From: Pseudothioglobus sp964653365
Lineage (GTDB): Bacteria; Pseudomonadota; Gammaproteobacteria; PS1; Pseudothioglobaceae
DNA: 64,000 nucleotides
Assembly: GCA_964653365.1 (NCBI GenBank)
Contig: CAZZER010000003.1
Location: 12,020-76,019 of the forward strand
Reading direction: 5' to 3'
Within the stretch, counting starts at the first letter, position 1. Each line of letters opens with the position of its first letter. The notes beneath the pieces were generated by a model, which made no database searches, was not told where the DNA came from, and saw nothing but the letters and a program-made list of their open reading frames with translations. Both the position numbers and the translations under genes were made by a program. Positions 27,731 to 36,495 of the stretch are shown piece after piece.

Positions 27731-28722
27731 TGTCACACTCATCGCTTTATATCGACGCACTTCAGTACAATAATTGGAGCGAAGAAGTTTTTCAGCAAAT
27801 CAACGCAGGCGGTCTAAGTGCTATTCACGTCACAATTTGTTACCACGAAGATTTTCAAGAGATGGTGCAAAACGTCATCGATTGGAACCGAAGGTTTGAG
27901 GATTATGCTGAGTTAATTTTCTTAGGAAAAACTGCTGACGATGTTCGCAGAGCAAAGGCAGAAGGTCGCACAGCGATTTTCTTTGGCTATCAAAATTGCT
28001 CACCAATTGAAGATAATATTGGTCTGGTTGAGATTTGTCACCAGCTCGGCGCGCGCTTTATGCAGCTAACCTACAACAACCAGAGCTTACTAGGCACTGG
28101 ATGTTATGAGGCTAACGATCCAGGTATAACACGCATGGGCAAGCAAGTCATTAAGGAGATGAATCGAGTTGGTCTTGTGGTCGACATGAGTCACTCAGCA
28201 GAGCGTTCAACGATGGAGGCTATTGAGATTTCTGAGCGCCCTATTGCGATTACGCACGCCAATCCAACTTTTTGGCATGCTGCGCTTAGAAACAAATCAA
28301 ACGAAGTATTAAAAGCTTTGGGTGAGAGTGGCGGAATGCTTGGTTTTTCTATGTATCCGCATCACCTAAAAGACAAGTCCGATTGTACCTTGGAAAGCTT
28401 TTGTACAATGATTGCCGATACAGCGGATCTAATGGGTATTAGCAACATCGGTATTGGTAGCGATCTCTGTCAAAATCAGCCTGATAGTGTAGTCGAATGG
28501 ATGCGCAACGGCACCTGGACTAGAGATAGAGATTTTGGTGAAGGCTCAGCAAGTGCTGCAGGCTTCCCGGCACAACCGGATTGGTTCAGAGATAACCGTG
28601 ATTTTTCAAATCTTGAAAAAGGCCTGCGTTCGGTCGGTATGTCTGATAAGGATGTAGCGGCTGTCATGGGTGAAAATTGGTTGCGGTTTTTTGAATCGTC
28701 ATTCGGGCCTGCTAATAGCTAA
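27730..28722 (+). CDS. Membrane dipeptidase (renal dipeptidase, M19 family)
   Basis: The 330-aa protein is an amidohydrolase-fold dipeptidase of peptidase family M19. Family motifs visible are QLTYNNQSLLGTGCYEAND, DMSHSAERSTMEAIEIS with the His ligand, and ITHANP. No signal peptide is apparent, unlike the eukaryotic GPI-anchored enzyme. Homologues lie beside dimethylglycine and betaine catabolic genes in Pseudomonas (PA5396 type), where their role is unclear. It could hydrolyse a dipeptide-like or N-acyl conjugate of the pathway amino acid. It overlaps the aldehyde dehydrogenase by 1 bp and is 4 bp from the next gene, so it is part of a tight operon. Confidence 0.9.
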   Translation: MSHSSLYIDALQYNNWSEEVFQQINAGGLSAIHVTICYHEDFQEMVQNVIDWNRRFEDYAELIFLGKTADDVRRAKAEGRTAIFFGYQNCSPIEDNIGLVEICHQLGARFMQLTYNNQSLLGTGCYEANDPGITRMGKQVIKEMNRVGLVVDMSHSAERSTMEAIEISERPIAITHANPTFWHAALRNKSNEVLKALGESGGMLGFSMYPHHLKDKSDCTLESFCTMIADTADLMGISNIGIGSDLCQNQPDSVVEWMRNGTWTRDRDFGEGSASAAGFPAQPDWFRDNRDFSNLEKGLRSVGMSDKDVAAVMGENWLRFFESSFGPANS

Positions 28723-28726
28723 ATTC

Positions 28727-30424
28727 ATGCCGTTTAGCAACAAACTCGATGAAGCGATGATGCGCCGACCCGAGCAGGTGATGCGTCTAGATCGCATGGG
28801 CTCGTCTTTTCAGACGCGACTGAGTTTTATGCGTGCCTTGATTCGCCGAATGTCAAAAGACCAGTGGACATTTGAAAGACTTCGACAAGATGTTGATGAC
28901 AATGGTTTTGGTGTGAGCGTTTACGCTGCCCACACACCAGAACGCACGTATTCTTTAATTGCTTTTACCCAGGATATTCCAGCAGATATGCGAACTGATC
29001 GCGTTATTGCGGAGGTTTGGGATGCGACTTTTAATCTATTTGATGGCGTTCCCACGCAAGAAGATATAGACTATCTTGCTCAAAATACCCCGACTCAAGA
29101 GGGTGGGCGTTATCGTCCAAGCGAACTTAGCTTGGCAAGAGCCAATAAGAGCCTGAGACTCTTTGAGCATGTCGTCTCTTCTTTGGCGGATGGTAAACAG
29201 CCAGATGTAGAACTACTGGCGTCTGTGGGTTACTTGATGCGCACAACTGCGGTATATGGTAGCGGCAAGTTTGGTTGTGCAGATCGGGCTAAAATTGCCG
29301 AACGTGACGAATGCAAAGTGTCGTTTCACATGGAACTATTAGGGGTTTATTTAATTCGTTGGTTCACGATCGATTTGGCGGAGACACTTGCCAAAAGACG
29401 CGGTGGCGATAAGGCGGTTACAATTGAGCCAAATATTTGTCGATTTATTGGTGTTGGCAACTCTACCGGTCTCGGAATGGCGCCTTTTTTGTTAAAACAC
29501 CCTGTTTTGATTCACAATTGGGTAAGTGCCAAAGAAACAGCTTTGGCTAGGGTTCGCAGCATCGAAACGCCACACAATGACACACTGTGTAGTTTTGTTA
29601 AAGCTGTTAAGCAATTGCCACAGCACCTTAGTGAGTGGCGCGTTGCGGACGAAGTACAAAGTGACAGAATTGAGAAATTGGAAATTGAAATTGCGAAGCT
29701 TTCTGGCTGGTGTGAAGATGAGACCAATCTTGCCAAGCCTTACCCGTGGAATGGCATTTATCAATTTGTCGAGGATAATTTTTCGTTAGAATGTCAAGAA
29801 ATGGTCGTTTCACTGATTATCGAACCCCACGGTGAATTGGTTGATGATTTGGCAGATACTATGTTTGCTACAACCGTGCCGCTGTTTGAGGCTGATATGC
29901 CACTTGCCAAATTAAAGACAATCGTCAAAGATTACTATGCTTGGGCGACCGATATTGATTTTTCTCTACCAGAGTCGCAGCACCATTTTTGGTATTACTC
30001 AGAGGATAAGCTAGAGCCACGCTTTGGTTCAACGGGCGTAGATGAAGGTGTAGATCAAGAAATGCCATTGGCTATTGGTAGGGATGCTGACGACCTTAAC
30101 GAACAATTAAAGACTGCTACAGGGGATATAACGGTTGGCGAGTTCGCACGCCAGTTTCCACAGTTTAGACACATTATTCGTCGTATACAAAATACCGCGC
30201 TACGTCCGTACGCAGAAGTTCAGGATAACCTGCTGGGTGAAGCAATGCGACCTTTGGATTTGCTACGATTTAAGTTGGCATTTTTTGGCGCCTCAAAATT
30301 TGACCCTAAGTCTGACTTATGGACAAGGATATCTATGTATCAAGGTGCCCCGATGCCAAATCAGTTAACCGATGCAAACCATGATGACTGGGCTTTTCCA
30401 GTTCGACCAAAACAGGTGGCATAA
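28727..30424 (+). CDS. Conserved protein of unknown function, 565 aa
   Basis: Not recognised. The ATG at 28727 is chosen because it lies 4 bp after the dipeptidase stop; an earlier in-frame codon at 28670 would overlap that gene by 53 bp. The product has no signal peptide, no membrane segment and no motif I can name. Charged helical stretches dominate. A Gly/Asn-rich segment CRFIGVGNSTGLGMAPFL (about 245-262) looks like a ligand loop, and several Cys (for example GCADRAKIAERDEC) could bind metal. The stop overlaps the next ATG by 1 bp. Fixed spacing with the dipeptidase and the DUF3726-like gene suggests that it works with them, possibly as a complex. Confidence 0.85.
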   Translation: MPFSNKLDEAMMRRPEQVMRLDRMGSSFQTRLSFMRALIRRMSKDQWTFERLRQDVDDNGFGVSVYAAHTPERTYSLIAFTQDIPADMRTDRVIAEVWDATFNLFDGVPTQEDIDYLAQNTPTQEGGRYRPSELSLARANKSLRLFEHVVSSLADGKQPDVELLASVGYLMRTTAVYGSGKFGCADRAKIAERDECKVSFHMELLGVYLIRWFTIDLAETLAKRRGGDKAVTIEPNICRFIGVGNSTGLGMAPFLLKHPVLIHNWVSAKETALARVRSIETPHNDTLCSFVKAVKQLPQHLSEWRVADEVQSDRIEKLEIEIAKLSGWCEDETNLAKPYPWNGIYQFVEDNFSLECQEMVVSLIIEPHGELVDDLADTMFATTVPLFEADMPLAKLKTIVKDYYAWATDIDFSLPESQHHFWYYSEDKLEPRFGSTGVDEGVDQEMPLAIGRDADDLNEQLKTATGDITVGEFARQFPQFRHIIRRIQNTALRPYAEVQDNLLGEAMRPLDLLRFKLAFFGASKFDPKSDLWTRISMYQGAPMPNQLTDANHDDWAFPVRPKQVA

Positions 30425-31137
30425 TGTCTTCACAGCAGTTAACGATCTCTCTCAATGAAGTTCTTTTTTTCTTCACTCGTGCTGGTTTTGGCGTTAATGC
30501 ACCGATCGGTGTTTCTGAAGATTTTGCGCGTAGCAACATCTGGCTTGGGGAGAATGGTTTTGATCCTTCGTTGTGCAGTATTCTGTCGCTTGACTACCTT
30601 GATGAGAAAAAAAGCTCTCTGGTTATTGAGCTGGATGACGATGGTTTTCGCTGCTCGACCAACCAGTATTTGTCAGCTCTGCAGGCGTCTGTTAGCGCAG
30701 TTGATTGGATTAAAAGTAATAAAGGCTCGCGCCTAACTATTGCAAATGTGGACTCGCCGTTGCTTGTTGTGGCTTCTTTGGGCGCAAATCAGGTTGATGA
30801 CTGGCAAATTCGCTGGACTGATGAAGCTGGTGATAATTATCAGGTGAAAATGGTTGCTGATAGCAAGTGGCAGGTGATTACTAATAGTGATAATATAATC
30901 GAGCGAAGCAAAGGCGCCAACATGGTATTGTGCTCAACAAGTGATGATGACGAGATTGTTGAAGGCGAGGTGCGGAACTTTGATTCAGCAGTAGAAAAAA
31001 ATAAAATCCTGCAAACAGGCGTCTCTGTAAATGAGCACTGGGATACGATTTACGCCTATTTTGCTCGTTGTTTGGTGAAATCAACAGCAGAATCTCGTGC
31101 TTCTGGCGCGGGTGCAGGTTTAGTAGATACAGATTAA
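30424..31137 (+). CDS. DUF3726-like protein
   Basis: The 237-aa protein begins SLNEVLFFFTRAGFGVNAPIG, followed by an EDFARSNIWLGENGFDP segment. This resembles the N-terminus of DUF3726 proteins (LNEIEAL..ARGAG..G.AEE..KA.RWL). That family has no known activity. It is acidic and has no membrane segment or signal. It overlaps the 565-aa gene by 1 bp and is 17 bp before an Ldh2-type reductase. My recollection is that DUF3726 genes are often found beside such reductases in marine bacteria; this was not checked. The family call is tentative. Confidence 0.7.
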   Translation: MSSQQLTISLNEVLFFFTRAGFGVNAPIGVSEDFARSNIWLGENGFDPSLCSILSLDYLDEKKSSLVIELDDDGFRCSTNQYLSALQASVSAVDWIKSNKGSRLTIANVDSPLLVVASLGANQVDDWQIRWTDEAGDNYQVKMVADSKWQVITNSDNIIERSKGANMVLCSTSDDDEIVEGEVRNFDSAVEKNKILQTGVSVNEHWDTIYAYFARCLVKSTAESRASGAGAGLVDTD

Positions 31138-31154
31138 TTATTAAGGAGTGACTT

Positions 31155-32156
31155 ATGAGTACAACATTTTTAAATAAAGAAGAAATTGAACAGGTAGCTA
31201 TCAAGGCCTTAATGAATTCAGGCGCCAGTGAAAGCGCTGCAAGCGCCCTTGCAAAAGGCGTTGCAGCTGCTGAAATGGACGGTATTGCAAGCCACGGTTT
31301 GGTCTATGTGCCAATTTATTGTGAACATCTCACATGCGGAAAGGTCAATCCAAATGCGAAAGTTTCCGTGAATAATGATGCAGCCAGTGCCATTGTTGTT
31401 GATGCTGACAGCGGCTTTGCCCATCCTGCGATTGACGCAGGTTTTGATCTCCTAATCGAGAGTGCAAAGAAAAACGGTTGCGCGGCGATGTCGGTAAGAA
31501 ACTCTTACAATTGTGGCGTACTTGGTTTTCATACAGAACGCATCGCAGAAGCAGGCATGACAGGCTTGGGTTTTACCAATGCACCCGCTTCAATTATGCC
31601 AGTGGGTGGTAATAAATCTATTATCGGCACCAACCCTTTTTCGGTTGCTGTGCCTGATGGCAAAGGCGGTGTTGCTTTTGTTTTGGATCAGTCGGCTAGT
31701 GTGGTGGCGAAAAGTGAAATTAAAATGCATGCGCAAGCAGGCAAACCTATACCAGAAGGCTGGGCTTATGACGCTGATGGCAAACCAACAACAGATGCTG
31801 ATGCAGCGATGAAAGGCTCGATGGCACCTGTGGGGGGTTACAAAGGTTTTGGTGCTGGATTGCTGGTGGAGGTTTTTGCTGCGGTGATGTCGGGTGCAAC
31901 ATTGTCACAAAATGCTAGCCCATTCGCAGGTACTGCAGGTGGACCACCAAGAACGGGTCAGTTCTTTTTTGCTGCTTCACCAGAGGCATTTTCGCCGGAC
32001 GTGTTTGGCGACCGAATTCAGACTTTGACGAACTCGATTGTTTCCCAAAAGGGTGCTCATTTGTCTGGCTCTGAGCGCGTTCTTGCGAGAGAGGGTCATG
32101 AGGAGAATGGCGTCGAAGTCAGTGTTGCTTTATTGGAAAAAATCCAAGCCATCTAA
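31155..32156 (+). CDS. Ldh2-family NAD(P)H reductase (malate/lactate dehydrogenase-like, possible pyrroline-2-carboxylate reductase)
   Basis: The 333-aa protein belongs to the Ldh2/DpkA fold. It has the family's catalytic His in ASHGLVYVP (near residue 46) and the conserved SVRNSYNCGVLGFHTERIAEAG and GTNPFSVAVP segments. Members reduce 2-oxo acids or cyclic imines, including delta-1-pyrroline-2-carboxylate formed from 3-hydroxyproline or from D-proline-type oxidation. In a region with enolase-superfamily and FAD amine oxidase genes, an imine reductase is plausible, but a hydroxyacid dehydrogenase is not excluded. An AAGGAG ribosome site lies 8 bp before the ATG. Last gene of its operon, it is followed by a hairpin. 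Confidence 0.85.
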   Translation: MSTTFLNKEEIEQVAIKALMNSGASESAASALAKGVAAAEMDGIASHGLVYVPIYCEHLTCGKVNPNAKVSVNNDAASAIVVDADSGFAHPAIDAGFDLLIESAKKNGCAAMSVRNSYNCGVLGFHTERIAEAGMTGLGFTNAPASIMPVGGNKSIIGTNPFSVAVPDGKGGVAFVLDQSASVVAKSEIKMHAQAGKPIPEGWAYDADGKPTTDADAAMKGSMAPVGGYKGFGAGLLVEVFAAVMSGATLSQNASPFAGTAGGPPRTGQFFFAASPEAFSPDVFGDRIQTLTNSIVSQKGAHLSGSERVLAREGHEENGVEVSVALLEKIQAI

Positions 32157-32184
32157 GCGAAAAACAGGGCTGAAGAACCCTTAT

Positions 32185-32220
32185 AAATATGCCAGTTAGA
32201 TTAAGCTTTCTGGCATATTT
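32185..32220. terminator. Bidirectional hairpin terminator
   Basis: AAATATGCCAG and CTGGCATATTT form a perfect 11-bp stem with a 14-nt loop, between two convergent genes. The plus strand continues TTT then CCCTTCG. The minus strand ends AAATATTT then ATAAGGG. T tracts are short, so efficiency may be moderate. Confidence 0.65.
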
Positions 32221-32262
32221 CCCTTCGTCTTTGCTGGCTGCTTGAATAGCTTGGTATGGCTA

Positions 32263-33495
32263 TTAGTCGCGATGTTTGCCAATCTTGATTCTTTCAGCAG
32301 TGCCTTTCGCTTCAGCTTCATAATCGGCCGAACTCATTCTGTTTTTTAGTGACTGTGTTCTTAGATCAACAGTTGATAGTCCATTTTGGCCAACTTTTCT
32401 CATGCCGTTGTATCTGGCATCTGCCGTTATTTTTTTGTGTACTAAGTGCGGCTGCCAGTGGTCAAGATCGAGCGAACTAGAGACACCAGTACAGCGCAGA
32501 AAGTTAGATTCAATTGCTCCTTTTATAATATTGTTGCCACGCGTTGTGCGGCTGATGATTACGTTTGTACCTAAGTCATCCTCCATCATTTCTATTGTTG
32601 GTTCACAATTTGGCCAGGTATCACCAGAGACAATATCCGCAGCCTCACCAGAGCCATCTGGACAGATGCGGCAACGCCAAGGCATTTGCCATTGGCTAGA
32701 ATCCGTACCCCAAAAATCAAGGTAGGTTTTACTCAGACTACTACCATCTTTAAAACGAATGGTGGTGGGGCCTGGACAGCCCTCGCCACGGTAGCTGACA
32801 CTTTCTACATCGTTTTCATCGGCATCAACGGATGCAAGAAAGTTATCCATCGAGGCTGGCGGGAAAAAACCACCACACATTGGCGCCAACAAAGCCTTAA
32901 TTTGTGTATCAATTCTTTTTTCGGTTTTTCCAAGAAGACGCACCGCAGAAATATCACAGGGCTTGGCAACGAGAGCAATATTAATACCGGTCTTAAGTAT
33001 TTCGAGAAGGTGCTCTAAAGGCGCCGTTGAGGCATAAATTGAGCCGCTGGCCTTGACGATATCATCAGCGGTTTTACTTTGCTGAGAGTGTCCAAAATAA
33101 GCCTTTAGGCCGCCTCCAGCAACTTGCAATACCGCATCCACCTGTCCACTTTCGAGCAAATACAGACAGGTTGCGGTTAAAGCGCCACCAGTTGCCGCCT
33201 TGTGCCGGACTTCTGGATCGCTTGAATGTCCTGTAATAACACTTTCAATAGCACCCCAAGTCGGATCCACTTTGCGACTATCTGATACTTTATTTTCTGG
33301 CAAGCCGGATACGATAACACCCGGACAAAATGACTTTAGGTGGCTTGTCTGATTGTCGTTTAAGGCTGTGTCCTCATAGGGTCTTAAGTTGCCAGTTGCA
33401 GAAACTTGCATCGTGATTTCTTTTGGAAAAACAGAGGCACAAAGACCACAGCCGATACACAAACCCTCCTCAATAATGTTGTCTATTTCGCTCAT
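32263..33495 (-). CDS. FrhB/FdhB-like iron-sulfur flavoprotein (coenzyme F420 hydrogenase beta-subunit family)
   Basis: The 410-aa protein starts with a ferredoxin-like CIGCGLC (Cys13, Cys16, Cys19). The cysteine expected just before the following Pro is Phe here (ASVFPK), so a fourth ligand must come from elsewhere, perhaps the Cys of SFCPG. Later segments KPCDISAVR, PMCGGFFPP and CRICPDG...SGDTW are typical of the FrhB family, which binds FAD and Fe-S clusters. In bacteria without F420 such proteins move electrons between flavin and ferredoxin or reduce a sugar or amine substrate. It lies 17 bp after an enolase-superfamily gene, in the LysR-linked group. The function is unknown. Confidence 0.82.
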   Translation of the reverse strand: MSEIDNIIEEGLCIGCGLCASVFPKEITMQVSATGNLRPYEDTALNDNQTSHLKSFCPGVIVSGLPENKVSDSRKVDPTWGAIESVITGHSSDPEVRHKAATGGALTATCLYLLESGQVDAVLQVAGGGLKAYFGHSQQSKTADDIVKASGSIYASTAPLEHLLEILKTGINIALVAKPCDISAVRLLGKTEKRIDTQIKALLAPMCGGFFPPASMDNFLASVDADENDVESVSYRGEGCPGPTTIRFKDGSSLSKTYLDFWGTDSSQWQMPWRCRICPDGSGEAADIVSGDTWPNCEPTIEMMEDDLGTNVIISRTTRGNNIIKGAIESNFLRCTGVSSSLDLDHWQPHLVHKKITADARYNGMRKVGQNGLSTVDLRTQSLKNRMSSADYEAEAKGTAERIKIGKHRD

Positions 33496-33512
33496 GCTGT
33501 TTTGCTGAACTT

Positions 33513-34598
33513 TTAGTGAATCAAACGGTGCTTGATGGCAGATTCGTTAAAGGTAAAGCCAATACCTGGTCTCTCAGGTATCCTTATATGTCCCTCGATA
33601 ACCTCAATTTTTTCGTTAAAAAGTTCAGCGTACCAGGGCATATGCTCAACTGAAATGCAATTTTCTGCTGAGCCTGCAATACACAAGCTTTGTTCGGTGA
33701 ATATATGGGTCGAGAAAGGCAAGTTGTATGCTTCGGCCAAATGTGCAACTTTGCGCATCTCAGATAAGCCGCCTATTCTTTGCAAATCTGGCATCAAAAT
33801 ATCCATCGACTTAGCCTCAATCATGTCACGCATACCATAGCGAGTGTACTCCGTTTCACCTGAGGCAATTGGGATGTTAAGTGCTTGCCGCACCTCGGCG
33901 TGACCCATTAGGTCATATGCAGGAACGGGCTCTTCCAGCCATAAAAGATCGTACTCCTCAAGTTGTCTACCCAGCTTTATCGCTTGTTTTGGCGTTAATG
34001 CCTGATTTAAGTCGGCCATTAGTTCGACTTCTGGACCAACTTCAGCTCGTAGCTGTCTAACCCGTTCAACGTCGTCTTGGGGTTTTTGCGAGCCAAGCCT
34101 AATTTTCATTGAGCGATGGCCATCCTGGATAAAGTCACCCGCTTCGTTGATGAGCTCATCAATGCTTTGAGCAAGCCATAGGCCGCCACTAGCATAAGTT
34201 TTCACACTACTTCTACAGGCGCCAAACAATCTGTGTAACGGTAGATCGGCAGCTTTGCCAATAATATCCCAAATTGCTGTGTCGATTGTTGACAGCGCAG
34301 AGATAGTAACACCTTTATGCCCTGAAGGGTTAATCGCTCGCCATATGTCTTGCCAAATTGCCTCAACAAAGTGCGGGTCTTTGCCAATCAGATGGGACTT
34401 TAAACCCTTAATCATCTCGTCAAACGCTTTAATACGTACTGCGTTTAGCGCGAAAAGATAAGACTCACCGCTGATCCCATCATCGGTTTCGATTGTCAGT
34501 AGAACACACCCCACCGAGCGCATATCATGAATGGCGGTTTTAATCGGCTTTTTAAACGGCAACTCTACAAGTCTTGTTGTTACTTTGCTAATAACCAT
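33513..34598 (-). CDS. Enolase-superfamily dehydratase/racemase (mandelate-racemase subgroup)
   Basis: ATG 34598 (MVISKVTTRLVE) gives 361 aa, the usual start for the family. The active site looks complete: Lys165-x-Arg167 in SMKIRLG, metal ligands Asp196 (ADLNQ), Glu222 (LEEP) and Glu248 (SGETE), and the Asp271/His298 dyad (PDLQRIGG, THIFTEQ). The KxR/His-Asp pattern is that of the mandelate racemase subgroup, which acts on hydroxy acids or acid sugars. It is clearly different from the enzyme at 17079. The neighbouring class II aldolase and hydroxyacid dehydrogenases across the LysR gene suggest a sugar-acid or hydroxy-acid substrate. Confidence 0.88.
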   Translation of the reverse strand: MVISKVTTRLVELPFKKPIKTAIHDMRSVGCVLLTIETDDGISGESYLFALNAVRIKAFDEMIKGLKSHLIGKDPHFVEAIWQDIWRAINPSGHKGVTISALSTIDTAIWDIIGKAADLPLHRLFGACRSSVKTYASGGLWLAQSIDELINEAGDFIQDGHRSMKIRLGSQKPQDDVERVRQLRAEVGPEVELMADLNQALTPKQAIKLGRQLEEYDLLWLEEPVPAYDLMGHAEVRQALNIPIASGETEYTRYGMRDMIEAKSMDILMPDLQRIGGLSEMRKVAHLAEAYNLPFSTHIFTEQSLCIAGSAENCISVEHMPWYAELFNEKIEVIEGHIRIPERPGIGFTFNESAIKHRLIH

Positions 34599-34738
34599 GG
34601 TCAATTGAGATTGGTTAGTTATCCACCAATCCAAAAATCAAAATATAACAATATACCTCTTGATAAGTTAAACCTCTTGATAAAAAATTGTAAGAGCTAT
34701 CGGAAAAAATGATTTAACTAATGTTGCAATATTGTTTG

Positions 34739-35584
34739 CTATTGAATAATCCTTCGAAGCGCCTGCATAGCAGCCTTATGCAGGCTGGATTCCATCGTGT
34801 TTATAGGGTAACACAAGTAGGTAGGTCGTTGAAAGCTGGGCGAATCTTTAACAATTGTTAGGAGGCCTTCATCAAGGAGTTTTCTAACCGAGCCTTCAAT
34901 AAAATATCCAGAGCCGCCGTTTTCAAGTATATAGTTTAGTGCCATTGCGGCAACACCAAACGAAATTCTTGGCACGTAGGCTTTGGGAAAAGCAAGGTTG
35001 TGTTGAGCGCGGAACTCATCTCCCCAATCAACAAACACATAGCCTTCAACTCGACCCATCTCCAAGACTCGAGGCTCAGTGGAGACAAGAATTAGCTTAT
35101 CATCAGTGAGTTGCTCAATCTGGATATTAGGCTGGTGGATTGGGCGGTAGAGAATGGCCATATCTAGGTGACCATCTCGTAGTTGAGCCATAAGTGGGTC
35201 AGAGTAATCGCCAACAACTCTTGTGGAAATATCAGGGTCTGTTTGATTCATATATTCAAGCCATTTTGGGGCAACATACTCCCAGTGGTTGAGTTGAATA
35301 CCAAAGCTGAATACACCAGTCATATCATGAGGTAGGGCAATTTCCTGACGCGCCCTTTCCCAAGCCTGCACTGCGGCAACTGCATGCCGATGAAACAATC
35401 GACCTGCCGTGGTTAGTTCGCAGCCGTTGCGCTTGCGAATAATTAGAGCCTGATTAAGTTGTTCCTCTAGGGCTTTTATTCGAGCACTTACTGTGGATTG
35501 AGTGACGTGCAATTTTTCGGCTGATGCTTGAAAACTACCTGAAGAGCTAACCTCAAGAAATGTTCTCATATGTTCAATGTTCAC
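34739..35584 (-). CDS. LysR-type transcriptional regulator
   Basis: The 281-aa protein has the N-terminal winged helix-turn-helix of LysR regulators (HMRTFLEVSSSGSFQASAEKL, TQSTVSARIKALEEQLN) and a periplasmic-binding-like effector domain. It is divergent from the class II aldolase operon at 35750 across 165 bp. The enolase-superfamily and FrhB-like genes lie downstream on its own strand, with a 140-bp gap. It probably controls both groups. The effector is unknown. Confidence 0.92.
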   Translation of the reverse strand: MNIEHMRTFLEVSSSGSFQASAEKLHVTQSTVSARIKALEEQLNQALIIRKRNGCELTTAGRLFHRHAVAAVQAWERARQEIALPHDMTGVFSFGIQLNHWEYVAPKWLEYMNQTDPDISTRVVGDYSDPLMAQLRDGHLDMAILYRPIHQPNIQIEQLTDDKLILVSTEPRVLEMGRVEGYVFVDWGDEFRAQHNLAFPKAYVPRISFGVAAMALNYILENGGSGYFIEGSVRKLLDEGLLTIVKDSPSFQRPTYLCYPINTMESSLHKAAMQALRRIIQ

Positions 35585-35674
35585 TCAGCTCTCCTGCAAA
35601 AAACAAAGTTATCTACTTAGACATGCTGATTATACAAAACAAAAAGTTTCATGTATCGTTATTTCCGATAAGAC

Positions 35675-35711
35675 TTATAGCTATTTTTCGACCTACTTTT
35701 TTTAGCTATAA
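35675..35711. promoter_or_regulatory. Inverted repeat in the LysR/aldolase divergent promoter region
   Basis: TTATAGCTA (35675-35683) and TAGCTATAA (35703-35711) are perfect 9-bp inverted copies, 19 bp apart, just before the aldolase start at 35750. Placement is compatible with LysR binding, but a T-N11-A core was not clearly identified. Confidence 0.4.
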
Positions 35712-35749
35712 AGTATATTTATTTGTTTTTTCTTTGATTGGAAAATGAC

Positions 35750-36487
35750 ATGACAAAAAGCCTTATTGGCCTAGAAAAAGAGCAAGAACAAGTTAGAATT
35801 GATCTTGCGGCAATGTTCCGACTTACAGCCATGCACGGCTGGGATGATACTATTTGGAACCATATTACTGCTAGAGTGCCTGGTTCTGCACACAATTTCT
35901 ATATGCATCGATTTGGTTTGACCTATGAAGAGGTTTGCGCTTCAAATTTGATTAAAGTTGATGAAGAAGGTAATGTCTTGGAAGGCCCTAGTGATGTGAA
36001 TACTGCAGGTTTTATCATCCATAGCGCTATTCACTTAAACCACCCAGAGCATAAATTTGTTTTTCACGCTCATCCTGCGAGCGCGATTGCAGCAACAGCT
36101 TTCAAAGAAATCCCTTTCTTGGTGCAGGATTCGTCGATGCTATATGGCAAGATTGGTTATCATGACTGGGAGGGTCTTTCAGTAGACCCGGATGAGCGCC
36201 ACAGGATAGCTGAAAATATGGGCGATGGCGGCTTACTGGTTATGCGCAATCATGGTTTTTTAACCGCGGGTGCCACCGCGGGTGAATGTTTTATGAAGAT
36301 GTATTACTTGGTTCGTATGTGTGAGGTGGCCTTGTCAGTCACGGGATCGAGTCTTGAAATTGACTCTGGATCGGATCATCTGTGGCCAATCGCCTCAAAA
36401 CAATACGAAGCTTTTTCGCCAGGCGTTTATGAGTGGCCAGGTTTATTAAGGCGCTGTGATCGACTGGATCCTTCATATAAACATTAG
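35750..36487 (+). CDS. Class II aldolase/adducin-family protein
   Basis: ATG 35750 (MTKSLIGLEKEQ) is preferred to the in-frame TTG at 35738, giving 245 aa. Zn-binding histidines of the class II aldolase fold are visible in VFHAHPAS (His-x-His) and the later MRNHGFLTAGAT. The family includes fuculose-phosphate and ribulose-phosphate aldolases and epimerases, and OtnC-like decarboxylases of the erythronate/threonate pathways. Hydroxyacid dehydrogenases follow in the same operon, which favours breakdown of a polyhydroxy acid. The substrate may equally be a beta-hydroxy amino-acid derivative. It is the first gene of the LysR-divergent operon. Confidence 0.88.
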   Translation: MTKSLIGLEKEQEQVRIDLAAMFRLTAMHGWDDTIWNHITARVPGSAHNFYMHRFGLTYEEVCASNLIKVDEEGNVLEGPSDVNTAGFIIHSAIHLNHPEHKFVFHAHPASAIAATAFKEIPFLVQDSSMLYGKIGYHDWEGLSVDPDERHRIAENMGDGGLLVMRNHGFLTAGATAGECFMKMYYLVRMCEVALSVTGSSLEIDSGSDHLWPIASKQYEAFSPGVYEWPGLLRRCDRLDPSYKH

Positions 36488-36495
36488 GAGGCATC

